Source: Daucus carota subsp. sativus
Lineage: Eukaryota; Streptophyta; Magnoliopsida; Apiales; Apiaceae
Direction: 5' to 3'
Assembly (NCBI RefSeq): GCF_001625215.2
Contig: NC_030387.2
Location: 33,255,606-33,319,605, forward strand
DNA: 64,000 nucleotides
The stretch's first letter is position 1; every line of letters starts with the position of its first letter. The notes under the pieces are model-generated. The model did not search any database. It was not told the DNA's origin and was given only the letters and a program-made list of their open reading frames with translations. Positions 46,119-57,829 of this stretch are shown here, piece by piece. The translations under genes were made by a program, and so were the position numbers.

Positions 46119-47466
46119 AATTATTTAATTTAATTATTTTATGTGTAAAAAGATTATTTTATTAGTCTCGGATTTAAATTTATGATGCGAGAAGTATTAG
46201 TTAAAATATTATAGTTTCGAGAATGCTAGTAAACACGTGAGTTATATCGTGTGAGCCAGTTGTTTAAATATATATATGTGCGTTAACATGAGAACTGTGT
46301 TTATACGAAATATATGGTAGATGCGAATAATTGCTACGTTTTAGCCGGGATGATTATTTTTGTTTTCATTATTTTATTCGGGGTTTGATTATAAAATATT
46401 AAAATAATGAGTGATTTATTTATTTAATTATTTTATATAATAATTAATTATATTTTTCGCGTTTATTATGAGAAAAATAGGAATCGAGTGGAGCATAGCA
46501 TGACGGAACTTGAAGCACAAACTACAAGACTTGGGGCCCAATTTTTAAGACTTGGTGCCCAAGTGTAATTCGTGGTGGCCAAGTAAAAATTTGATTAAGC
46601 AATAAACTAAAGAGGTCATTAAGAGTTAATTAATAATAATAATTTAATGGTAATTAGGATTATTGGAGCAGTATATAAACCAAGATCTTGGGTTGTGAAA
46701 AGTTTTGTTCTAGTGAAGGAATAAACTACGGAAGGGAAAGAAGCTCACCTAGATTGATTATCTGGAAGACGAGCCTGATTATTCAACTTAAATTGGAACG
46801 TGGTGCACTGTAAGTATATACTGTACCCTTCACTGTGATATTGATGATGTTTTGGTGAACATTTTCTTGATGATTTTATGATGAGGAATGAGTATTCTTG
46901 CATTTGTTCTGTGTGTGATGCTTCCTTTGTGAAGTAGTGTGATACTTCCTTTGGGAAGAAAGCTAAACCAATTGTTTAGCTGGCCGGGATCCCCAACAGT
47001 AGAACGTGTGAACTTTTGAACGTGTCTGAATACTCATGCTCATCTTGATATGTGAAACTGTTTTGATGACTGTGATGAAATATTGATTTGGTTCACCAAG
47101 TTTTGTGAATGAAACTCAGTTGAAATGTACGTATATGCTTACTGAGCTTTATAAGCTCATCCCTTTTTATGTACTAACCTTACAGGGAAGAATTTTGGAG
47201 AAGGACATTCAAGCAAGGGTAAAAGTGTGATGAATCGAAGTGCTAGACTTGGTTGGATTTGCGAGTAGAAGTTGAGTAGAAATATTATGTAATCGAAAGA
47301 AATATTTGTGAACTTTTAGAAGAGTGATGTAAGACTCTGATGTAAGGTAAAATATGCCTTTAAGTTATATTAAGTTTGAGATTATGAAGACATAGTTTCT
47401 GTGTGTTCAGTAGAATGGCACCCCCGGGTCGGGTTGCTGAGGTCATCCCGGACCGGGGGCGTCACA
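46060..47466 (+). mobile_element. Ty3/gypsy-type long terminal repeat
   Basis: It begins TGTAACATCC and ends GGGCGTCACA, with the TG...CA ends of an LTR, and the primer binding site follows directly. A TATA box (tatataaacc at about 46672) is placed as in a U3/R promoter. A GC-rich block (caccccccgggtcggg-like and ccggaccgggggcg) lies at the 3' end. Length 1407 bp. No second LTR is in the window. The (AAT)n run at about 46089-46118 is internal to it. Confidence 0.85.
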
Positions 47467-47468
47467 GG

Positions 47469-47480
47469 TGGTATCAGAGC
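47469..47480 (+). other. Primer binding site for initiator tRNA-Met
   Basis: TGGTATCAGAGC, starting two bases after the LTR, is the complement of the 3' end of plant initiator methionine tRNA, the usual primer of plant LTR retrotransposons. It fixes the transcription direction as plus. Confidence 0.92.
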
Positions 47481-47654
47481 TATAGGTTCGAGAATCGGCA
47501 AAGATAGGATTAAGACTTTAAACTAGTGTGATTTTAAGTTAGAAAAGAGGTCTATGAGATATATGAATCTTAGTTGTGAAGGTGTGGTATAAAATAAGTG
47601 TTTGGTACTTACGATAGTTGGAACCCTTGGAGAAAAAAGGACTGTAGATCCCGT

Positions 47655-48060
47655 TGAGACCAAGATATGGATAAAAGAAATAAAGAAGATTTTTGAAATA
47701 TTTGGTGTAGAAGATAACAAGAAAACTATCTTTGATGCTTATATGCTTAATGGATAGGGTAATTATTGGTGGGAAGCCAAGCAAGTCCTAGAAGAGTCTA
47801 GTGTGATATCATGCACTACGTTTACAAAATTATTAGTGGAAAAGTATTTTCCTAAATACCTAGAGAATTAAATAGAGTTCAAATTTCTAGAGCTTAAGCT
47901 AGAGAATAAGTTGGGAATGGAGTCAATACCCTTAGAAGAAGCGATGAATATAGAAATAGCTGACTAGGAAATAATTACAGTAGATAAGTTTCTCCAAGTT
48001 GGGAGATAACGGTTCAAAAGCAAATTTTTGAGATAAATCTTATTTTTTTAATATTTCTTT
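47655..48060 (+). pseudogene. Gypsy gag relic
   Basis: In one frame the sequence reads IKKIFEIFGVEDNKKTIFDAY, then NYWWEAKQVLEESS and FTKLLVEKYFPKYLEN. The WW-x-A...F...Y-F-P pattern is that of a retrotransposon gag capsid. Stop codons interrupt it (before GNYWW and after YLEN). Beyond about 48060 no polyprotein follows, so the element is truncated. Confidence 0.75.
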
Positions 48061-49403
48061 AATCTGATTGGGATGAACAACCCTAATTATAGGGGACATA
48101 AGGTATACCTGTCTATGTGATAGGAGTTGGATGGGACGCCATCACTTGTGTGTGTTGTGATTACAAGAAGGTTAACAACCTTTAGTAGTGTCTTAATTTG
48201 GACACGCAACACTTAGTTCATTTGATCATTTTGGTCTCCCAATCATCCTTTTATTTCAAATGATAGCTATTTTGAAAACTTATTGACCGGTGATAAGTTT
48301 GGTTAAAACCTCTTGTAACAAGCTGTTAAAATAAGTTTGGTTTGTTATTAGTGAATTTTGTAGTTGATTTCAAGTTGTTTTTGTAATATAGACACTCATT
48401 CAATTTATTATGTAAATGAATATAACTTTTAAAAAATTTTAAAAAAAAATTATATTTATGGTTGCATATAAGATTGTTAGCAGTTGCAGATATGATTGGA
48501 AATGCAACCTGTATCTTTAAAAAAGTTTAGAAAAATGATGCTTTTGCAATTTTTATTTGGAAGATAGTATTTTTGTAAATATCTTTAAAAATTACTGTAT
48601 TTTTGCGAAAAAAATTTAAGCTTGGGAATTTATGAATAAACCCCTAAAAATAATAAATTGCGATTCACTAAAGAATAAATTAAAAAACACAAAAAAATTT
48701 CATACAATGCATTTCTGACTTCCAACTTCTAGCTTGAGAAGCCTAAAAAAAGCACTTTTGCGTCAAAACATACGTAAAAAAATAGAAACAACTTAAAATG
48801 CTAAAATAAATATAAGCTCGTTAGCTAAACATATAATATTTTTTTAATGTCTTTAATTTTAGAAGTTCATCAGTTATAATGCCTAATAGTAACTTGCACA
48901 CTTAAATTGCTATTATAAATCATAATTGTAAAATAATTTACTCAAGAATAAATTGAGAAATTTCGCTCAAAAGCCAGAACGAAAAATTTGGCGATGCTTA
49001 CATGATATATGATGCTCTTTAACAAAAGGACAGAATGAAAGATACTCCAAGCCGACTAAAGAAAAATAAAAAAATTCCAAGTTTGTCAGATATACTACTA
49101 TTCCAACACATATTTGATACTTTATCAAGTTTTGATTTTTGAACGGCACATAAATTATGGGACCTCGTTTTCACGAGTACTTTGGATATTAAGGTCACTT
49201 AGAAAGAAAGAAGGTTTGACTTCCGCACACACGGCAAGTCTCATGCATAACCTGTGATCAGACTTTAGCAAATCATGACGTGTCGTACTTTAATATTTCA
49301 TGTACCCGGCTCATTTGATATGAATTCGAGTCCTATATTTTTTAGGTTTTCCCGCAAAATGGTAAGTCCATTTTTTTTCTAAAATATATCAAAATTTTAA
49401 AAA
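48061..49403. other. AT-rich intergenic DNA
   Basis: No protease, reverse transcriptase or integrase remains of the gypsy element are visible. A decayed Tourist-like stretch may lie near 48715-48850 (ttctgacttccaacttctagc). Otherwise nothing. Confidence 0.5.
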
Positions 49404-49442
49404 TCAATATACTTATATAAAGGAGAAGCGAGGGGCGTGTAG

Positions 49443-49606
49443 GTGGCGCCTCTCACATCGCTCCGTTCTATTTTTCTAATTTTCTGGAATTTTTAGATGA
49501 AAAATATCAAAAATTAGGACTGCCGTGGCGCCTCTCACATCGCTCCGTTCTATTTTTCTAATTTTCTGGAATTTTTAGATGAAAAATATCAAAAATTAGG
49601 ACTGCC
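49443..49606. repeat. 82-bp tandem duplication in the Helitron
   Basis: Two head-to-tail units (49443-49524 and 49525-49606), each starting gtggcgcctctcacatcgc and ending aaattaggactgcc, appear identical base for base. Confidence 0.95.
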
Positions 49607-49750
49607 TTTTTTAGTTTCGGGTATATTATAAGCAAGTTTCAGAATCTGATTTTATTTCAGATTATTTATGGAATATAGTAGCTTGAAAATTTTAATCTGA
49701 TTTTGTTTTATTTAATTATGGGAAAGAGTAGCACACAAGTCTCTCTGCAC

Positions 49751-49760
49751 CTATAAATAC
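49751..49760 (+). promoter_or_regulatory. TATA-box-like promoter inside the Helitron
   Basis: CTATAAATAC is followed about 40 bases later by a CT-rich, leader-like stretch (cctcctctctctcaatatcac). It resembles a plant Pol II promoter and 5' leader, possibly captured; no open frame of note follows. Confidence 0.4.
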
Positions 49761-50887
49761 CCTTATAGATTGTAAGGTTTTGGATAATCTAAACACAACC
49801 TCCTCTCTCTCAATATCACAACCCTACCTCTCTCTCGTAATAGTTGTCTTGCTCGATTTCTAACTCGGTGGTGCCGTTCTTATGCAACGATAAGTGAAGA
49901 CTGTTTATACAGTATTTAAAAAAAATAAAGGTTGTTGCAAGTAAAAGTAGTTATAGACCGCTATGTTGGAGTTGACAAATCCAAATACAAGAAAAGAATA
50001 TAGTCTTGACATGATATCGATGGATGATATCAATAAATTAACTGTTAGTGATATATGTTTGTTGGTTATTATTTTATGATATTTGTTTTGTTCTTCGGAC
50101 ATGTTTATTGTTGTTAATTTTTATATGATTTACTTTGTATACAAGAAAAAAAATTATTTATGCATTATCTGTTTGCTCTGTTCAAGAAACTTTTAAGTGA
50201 AGGCTGTTTATACATTATTAAAATATAAAGATTGTTACAAGCAAGGGTAGTTATAGACCGTTATGTCATGGATTTAAGTTAGATGTTTTTGTGCATAATC
50301 AATCCAAAAAAAATTGGAGTAAGGTGACAATGTAAGAACATGATTACTTTTAAAAAAAACACAAATAAAATTAAGATTCGTCGTACTTTAAATTGTTAAT
50401 TACATGTATAAATTTATTTTCATTTTTTCACCATGAATTATAATCCAATTTTGCAATTTTATATATTAGTATTGGTATTACATCAAGATTTTTATAATAT
50501 AAAATTTATTTTGTCCTACAAATATTAATTTTGAAACATTAATATATTTTTTACAAAAAATTATTTTATTCTACAAATATTAATATTAAATCATTAATAT
50601 AATTTTTATAGGCCGCCGCAACGCGCGACTTCTCAACTAGTATATGTAAAAAATAAAGTATGCAACCAGATGCAATCATAGTTGCATCCCTGCGGAGCCA
50701 ATCAAATGAATTGCATCATGTTGCGTTAATACATTGACTATCGTGGCAACTCCAACCCTGCTTTTTATATTGCTATTTATTCATATTTTATTATTATGAG
50801 AGAATTTGAGAGAAGTGAATAAAAATAGAAGAAAGTGATTATTTTATTCTACGAAAATAAGTTAGAGTACTTAAAAAAACCACTATA

Positions 50888-51193
50888 ATTCCTGAATTTC
50901 TATACATTCTAAAAAAACTTAGAAAAGCGTTAATTTTGAATTTTATATTTCTATCTTTTGATAATATAATATACTATTACATCCCTTATAATTTTCAATG
51001 ATCTCTATTCTATAATAATATAAACCACTATTACACTTATTACTTTCGTCCAATATCTCAAATCTTTTACTATTAAATATAAATTGCTCCACCATTTTAC
51101 CCATTTTTTCATCTAACTTTACTTAATTTTTACCCATTTTCTTGGTCTTTAGGGTCCAATTCTAATGTATATAATTGGGCGGGACGGAGGAAG
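50888..51193. mobile_element. Diverged Stowaway MITE
   Basis: The right end gggcgggacggaggaag with TA after it is clear. The left end near 50888 (attcctgaatttctatacattc) has lost the consensus. The interior (ctattacacttattactttcg, ctccaccattttacccattttt) matches the Stowaway type at 17395. Confidence 0.65.
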
Positions 51194-52071
51194 TAACTTT
51201 TTAGATTGCATTTTCAGATATCTTACCTTATTGTTAGAAATATTATTTTTAAATATTTTGTTTTATGATTTAGAAAAAAATTACATAATACTTTTAACTA
51301 TACAGTCAAAGTACTTTAATATATATGCCAAAAAATCGAAAGTAAGATATTTAAAGGCGGGCCTAAAATTCAATTACTAACATGATACGAGTTAAATAAG
51401 GCACTATTTGAAATAGTGTGAGTTTTTATATTTCCGAAATGTACATGAAAAAAGTACACGAAAAATATAAAATATATATATACAAAAAGTATATAAAACT
51501 TAAACAAACTAAAAAATATAATATCAGCTACAAATTTAAATTTAAATACCAATAAATTTATTTAAAAGTAAAAATCCTAATTCTAAATGAACTTGTAAGT
51601 TGTGATTGCGATCTCGTTATCTTTTACTACTCCACTAATAATTTTATTAAAAATATGTATATGTATTTATAAAATTATATATATCGTATAATTTTTTAAT
51701 ATAATTAAATTTTAAATTTTAAAAATATTAATTTATTTGTTTATGCTTATATCAGTATCGTATCCTGTAACGAAGAGAAAAATACATGAAATTGAAGTTG
51801 TGTATTATACGTTCGTGTATATTTCCTGTTATGTATTCAAAATTTAAACCTGAATAAAAACAAGTAGCATTTCGTGTCACTTTGTCGTATTATGTTAAAA
51901 ATTGCAAGATCTGTGTGTCACAAAGTAACTTTTTAGATAAAATTGGGTAAATATTAAAAGTTTATTTGCTTAAAACGTAGCAGTATAGCAAATGCAATAT
52001 AGCAATCTTGTCTAGCTAGATTTTTGTTAAAAATTTGCTGAAATTGTTGGTAAAACTTCATTTTCTATTCG

Positions 52072-52148
<77 letters not shown>

Positions 52149-53705
52149 ATTATAAATTATAAATTATAAATGAGAAACTAATCCGAATTCTTAAATGAAT
52201 CTAAATTAGTTAAATTAGTGGTCATGAGAAGCTACCACATATAATTAAAATACACTCTCCCAAATAGACTCTCTATTTCTTAATTTATTTTTTCATGTCA
52301 ATCCAGGAGGTTTCTTATTTTTATTTTTAAATCCAACTTCATTGTACTCTTTTTATCTCTTAACAATCAATTTTCATATCATATGTTTTTTTTTATTTTT
52401 TATTTCAATTTTAAAAGGATTTCTTCTGGAGGTTGACTCTCTCTATATGTGTGTATTAAAATTTTATATCAAAGACCTTGTATAACATTTACTTGAACAT
52501 ATTCCCTGAAAATTATTATCACATTAAAAATCTTGAAAATTATTTATATTTTGTAATAAAAACATGTTTGTATAACAACACATCTTGGAAAGTTCAATTT
52601 ACAAAATTTAATTACATGATTTTCAATATTTTTCTTTTACAAAACATACACAATTTTGAATGGTTTTAATTAAATAATATGTTTATATTAAATTATTCAC
52701 ATGTAAAAAAGTTTTATCGTCGTCACATTCATGCTTAAATGAAACAGTTGACGCATAAATTTGATGATCAAAAATTTGATATTCACAGCCCAAATCAAGG
52801 TTTATGACGGTGATTCATTCCCGAAAAGTCGATGGCGGTGGTTTTGTGTTGATTAGGGGCTGAAATAACTGTGTTGAGAATCTGTGCATAAAAAATTTGA
52901 AGGTTCAAATACATATTATATTAACTTCAATAATTTTAAATGAATTTTATATTATATTTCAAATATAACTTATGTTTTCTTCTTTAAAAATTAATGTTGA
53001 TTTTGATGTTTTACCCGCTTTCAATATGTTCGAAACTATGCAGAAGATAAAATATTCTTTGAGGCTGATAATGTTCACGGATCATTGTCCAGCCTTGAAG
53101 CGTGGAAAGCTCGTATTCTGAGTGTCGATGAGCTGAAGCACGTACGAGAGACAAATATTGTCGTAGAGATGTTGTAAACTTGAAATTCTATGAAGTAACA
53201 TTTCATTGTTAAATATGTTAAGTAAATACCTAATTTATTAAAAGTTGATTTATAGCATATACATTCTTTCCGTGTGATCTGATCCGATGGGACATATCAT
53301 AGTAATAACTCCTGTTCGGAAAGTTTGAATTGAAGTTCTAACCAACAGACATGCTTAGGGATGCAAATTGCAAAAGAAACCAAAACAATACTACTAATAA
53401 TTTATAGTGTTTCGTTGGTTTTCTGTCACCGCATGAATTTATATTTTATAGGACCCGCTCACAGTGGATTACAGTACTAGACGTCTAGACTAGATGAGTA
53501 TAGGATTATGATATTTGGATAAAATTTTAATACATATTTAAATAAATTTCAATTTATAAATACACGGATTTAACATCATTTTGAAATTTTACAACTCAAT
53601 TTAATTTGTATTAGAATTTATTTATTAGAATCAAGGTTGTCAAAGTTAAATGAAAAAAAAGTTTATAAAAGAAAAATCATACAGATTAAATAAAAAAATT
53701 GATTA
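51194..53705. other. AT-rich intergenic DNA with a long TA microsatellite
   Basis: A (TA)n run of about 66 bases lies at about 52076-52141. At 51430-51900, tacacgaaa / cgtgtca words recall the hAT MITE at 1187-1715 but no ends are definable. No gene signal. Confidence 0.55.
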
Positions 53706-53713
53706 TTTGAATA

Positions 53714-54310
53714 AGAGATGATTGCACTTTGTACCCCAGACTTTGACTTATTAGTAAATTAGATCACATACTTTGAAACGTGGTAGTTTGTAACCTTAAG
53801 TTTCAATTAGCTTTCAGAGCCGTTAACTTTAACAGTTTGACAGGTAACAGTGTACATTAGTTTTTAACTACTTTACCTCCCGTGACTCTTCAAAATTTAT
53901 GTATTATATTCTGAAATTATTGCTTAACACACACAACGATGTAAAAAATTTAAAATAAATTTTAAAATATGTATGTATTTTTAAATTTTAAAATAAGTTA
54001 CATCGTTTTTTCTTTCAAAAAAAAAGGTTACATCGTTTATGTAAAAAAAGTTACATTATTGTGTGTGTTCAAAAATAATTTTAAAATATAACTCATAAAC
54101 TTTGAGGGGTCATGGGAGGTAAAGTAGCGTTGGATCCAACTAATATACATACCGTGGCCTCTCAATCACTTAACGGCAGTTTTTAACGGATGTATGGTCG
54201 GGGTTACAAACTGAAAACTAATTGAAACTTAGGGTTACAAACTATGTCAAAGTGTGGGGTTTGATTTGCTAATGAACTAAAGTCTGGAGGTACAAAATGC
54301 AATAATCTCT
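53714..54310. mobile_element. MULE-like MITE with long TIRs, copy A
   Basis: The left AGAGATGATTGCACTTTGTA and the right end, whose reverse complement is AGAGATTATTGCATTTTGTA, continue into long inverted repeats. The flanks are tttgaata (53706-53713 and 54311-54318). The arms contain mirrored acatcgtt and ttaacgg motifs. No coding content. Confidence 0.8.
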
Positions 54311-54377
54311 TTTGAATAACCATGAAACAATGAACGAATGTTTTGACCCAATTTTATCTTTCTTGTTATTTTTTATA

Positions 54378-55029
54378 GAGTATATTGCACTTTGTAACCC
54401 CAGATTTTGATTTATTAGCAAATCAAATCTCACATTTTGACACGTTGTAGTTTGTAACCCTGAGTTTCATTCAACTTTCGGTTTGTAACCCTGACCCACA
54501 CATCCATTAAAAACTGCCGTTAACTTTAACTGTTTGAGTGTGTATATTAGTTTCTAACAGTTACTCTACCCCTGTGACCTCTCAAAGTTTATGTATTATA
54601 TTTTGAAATTATTTCTGAACACAGACAACGATGTAAAAAAATTAAAATAATTTTTAAAATATGTATTTATTTTAAAATTTTAGAATCATTTACATCGTTT
54701 ACGTAAAAAAAAATCAGATTCTAAATCCAAATATATATTTTAAAAATTATTTTAAATTTTTTTACATCGTTGTGTGTGTTTAGAAATAATTTCAAAATAT
54801 AATTCATAAACTTTAAGGGGTCACGGGAGTAAAGTAGCTGTTAGAAACTAATATACACATCGTCACCTCTTAAACAGTTAAAGTTAACGGCAGTTTGGAA
54901 TGGATGTGTGGGTCAGAGTTACAAACTGAAAGCTAATTGAGATTTAGGGTTGCAAACTACCACTTTTCAAAGTGTGGGGTCTGATATGCTAATGAACCAA
55001 AGTTTGGAGTTACAAAGTGCAATATACTT
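54378..55029. mobile_element. MULE-like MITE with long TIRs, copy B
   Basis: It is the same family as copy A: the left end gagtatattgcactttgtaac and the right end gttacaaagtgcaatatactt are inverted. A 9-bp ttttttata flanks it (54369-54377 and 55030-55038), though in T-rich DNA this is weaker evidence. It starts only 67 bp from copy A in the same arrangement. Confidence 0.75.
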
Positions 55030-55038
55030 TTTTTTATA

Positions 55039-55204
55039 CTATTAACTTTAGTAGTTTTATTTTAGTTGACATATGTCAAAATGAAATAATTTTCTTTTAT
55101 TATTTTAACTATTATTTAACACAAACATTAATGTCAAAACTAGATATATATTAAATGCGAATATTAAAACCCACACGTGCGAGAACCCGAAATTTTAAAA
55201 GCCC

Positions 55205-55250
<46 letters not shown>

Positions 55251-56193
55251 GTATATATACTCAACATTTTAATGTAATTATAAATTTATAAAATATATAT
55301 ATATATAAGATATTGAAAAAATTATATAAAATTGTTGAAAATTATATGTGTAGGAACTGTAAATGATTGCTTATTTTGCTTTACTATTGAGTTGACATTT
55401 GATTTTTAACGTTAACGACACAGAATTATGCATATTTAAGGAAGGGGTACAAATTATTTTCAAAGGTGGGATTTAAATTATTCAAAATTGTGATATAACA
55501 TCATTTATGAACGATAGTAAAGTGCGATGTACAGTTACCTATTAAAATTTCAATCAGCAAATCAACCTGCACGGTCAAAACCATGAATCTCTATTGGAAA
55601 AATGTGCAACAGGAAGGGTGCATACGACTCGAATACTACACTCAAAAGTCAAAAAACCTAGGTTTGGTGAATAGTCACAAGACTGTACCTGTTGTATTCA
55701 GTTGGACTCAAATCCTACATCCAAAAGGACCAAAACTTATCTTATCCCCTTTACATTCATATGGAAGGAATTATTTATTCATAATTGAGTATGGAACTCG
55801 ATTTTTTCGCAAACAGCGAAGAGATAGTCAAATATTGTACGTCAAATTGCTTTTGCTGCATTGATTGTAGCAAGTAGCAACTAGCAACCATCGTAAACAC
55901 ACACCGATACATAGATGATAGAACACACATCCAGGGACAGATTTAGAGGGGCAGTGCGGTACTTGTCTTCACCGACCTTCATAATGATATATATATATTT
56001 TTATTATCATTTTCATCAAATTGTTTATTTACCTTCATGATTGTTGGTTGAGGTGTTCTATGTAGTTCCCGAGAGGTATAACATTCCTTCTTGCATCCAC
56101 AGAGGAAGGAGATGGATAAAGGGAGGAGAAGACAAGAAATGTTTTCAACGCGTGGATGTAGTTGAACATTTTAACTCTTTTTTTAAACTAAAA
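55039..56193. other. Intergenic DNA without a supportable gene
   Basis: A TA microsatellite at about 55207-55247. The 93-codon frame at 55583-55864 starts at an ATG but resembles no family I know and has no supporting context. At 55934 the words ccagggacagatttagagggg look like a hAT-type left end, but I found no partner. Confidence 0.45.
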
Positions 56194-56653
56194 GGGGTGT
56201 ATTGAATTGGGATTTTAAAACATTTTTTTGCATTCATGAAATCCGAGGGTATTCGATTGGGATTGTTTGAAATCCATTAAAATCTTGAGGTATTCAATTG
56301 GGATTTCAAATTATGCTACAAAATCTGATGGTATTCAATTGGGATTTTAAATTATGCTTTAAAATCCAATGGTATTCAATTGGGATTATTTAAAATCAAT
56401 TAAAATCTGATGGTATTCAAATGCTGATGGATTTTTTTTCATTTCATAAAATGATGGATTTTGTGGCATTCTTCAGTGTATTTTAAGTTTTTTGAAATCC
56501 CACCAAAATCAATGGGATTTTGAAGCATTGTACCTAAATCCTATCAACTCTGCGACATTTTAGCAAGAATCCGCACAAAATCAAAATCCCATACAATCCA
56601 TTAAAATCCATACACTAAAAACAATCCTTTAAAATCCCAATCGAATACACCCC
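56194..56653. mobile_element. MITE of the GGGGTGTATT family, copy 2
   Basis: The termini GGGGTGTATTGAATTGGGATTTTAA and cccaatcgaatacacccc are inverted repeats. The interior has the repeated ggtattcaattgggatt theme and is closely similar to copy 1 at 26880-27322, differing mainly by a short insertion near 56410 and point changes. Confidence 0.85.
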
Positions 56654-57812
56654 TGTAAATTATAAGTAATTCGGAAATTTTTAATGATTTTTATTTTATT
56701 TCAAATTTGTAGAATTGAAAGGTGTGAGATAGTTGGAACAAGATGCGAAAGTATAGAGTAAAATCTATCAAAATATGAAAAGTTATAATTTGCTCTATGT
56801 CTCAAGCTCTCCGTATATAGTTTGCGGTCGGACGCTCGACACGTATTTCAAATAAAATTTAGTGTTTAAATTTTTATTTAAAAACAAAATTTTAATATAT
56901 ATATATTATAAAACTATATTTTATTCACCAAAAGTATATTTTATTAAAATTAAAATTCTAAAATACGTGGTGATGCATAAAAGTGTAAGGAAATGAATGA
57001 CGTTGATGAAATATACATATCCGTTTGGACATATTTAAAAAAAGTGACTTATTGCTAAAGTAAAGAAGTGGATCAGAGAGATAAATAAATTGATAAAATG
57101 TTTAGAAAAGAAGTAGAAACTCTGATTGAAAAGATAACATCCTGAACTTATTAAAAATACTTATACGTATTCACGCAAATGAGTCAAAAAAAGTTGAAGT
57201 CAGAATGCTTCTGTTAAACAAAGGGGCGCGTAACATGTCATCCTACATTGTGAAATTAATTAATTATTTTGAATATTTTTTCATATTAACATAAATTAAA
57301 TATTTAATTGGCGTAACCTTCTTATTTATGGATAAAAATCACTCATTTTGGGAACAAATTACGCATTTACATAAAAAGATTTGATTTATAAATTCATTAT
57401 CCAATTCTTCAAATTAATTAGCGAAAAACTTGTCTTAAAGAGATGCATATTAAAGCAAATTGAGAGTCATGTTCCTCTTAGAATCATGAGGCTAAGAACT
57501 CTTATAACCACCTAGTATTAATAACGATTCTGCATCACAACTGCACATGCAAAAGGTGTTGTGTTTATTTATTATATATTAAAATTATTTTTTGAATACA
57601 CACAACGATGCAAAAAAAATGCATTTAAATTTAAATCTTGAAAATTTATTTAAAATTTAGGATTCCATAGCAGAATTTTAGTGGTTCTCTGGTTCTATTT
57701 TAAACACAGGTTCTTTCTGAGCTGAGTTATGAGATATATTAATAGTCAAATATTGGAATCAACCAAGCAGGGTAGCCATGGAAAAGTCTACACAAATATG
57801 CATTGGACTTGA
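56654..57812. other. AT-rich intergenic DNA
   Basis: Near 56805-56990 a degenerate copy of the fold-back Stowaway subfamily (ctctccgtatatag...gctcgacacgt) is recognisable without clean ends. No genes. Confidence 0.5.
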
Positions 57813-57829
57813 TGTGAGACAACTATTTT

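Larger units (their letters stand above)
49404..50640 (+). mobile_element. Non-autonomous Helitron, 1.24 kb
   Basis: The 5' end TCAATATACTTATATAAAGG follows A, and the 3' end has a GC-rich imperfect hairpin (gccgccgcaacgcgcgac) about 6-8 bases before CTAG (50637-50640), followed by T. TC...CTRR between A and T with a subterminal hairpin is the Helitron signature. There is no Rep/helicase. It contains an 82-bp tandem duplication, a promoter-like block and a diverged internal repeat (49893-49967 and about 50192-50265, the gttatagaccg blocks). Confidence 0.8.

Noticed and set aside
47523-47784. Minus-strand frames behind the LTR
   Set aside because: Antisense to the gypsy gag region, which fixes the coding direction as plus.
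55583-55864. 93-codon plus-strand frame starting at ATG
   Set aside because: No recognisable domain, no splice or promoter context and an AT-rich setting; treated as chance.
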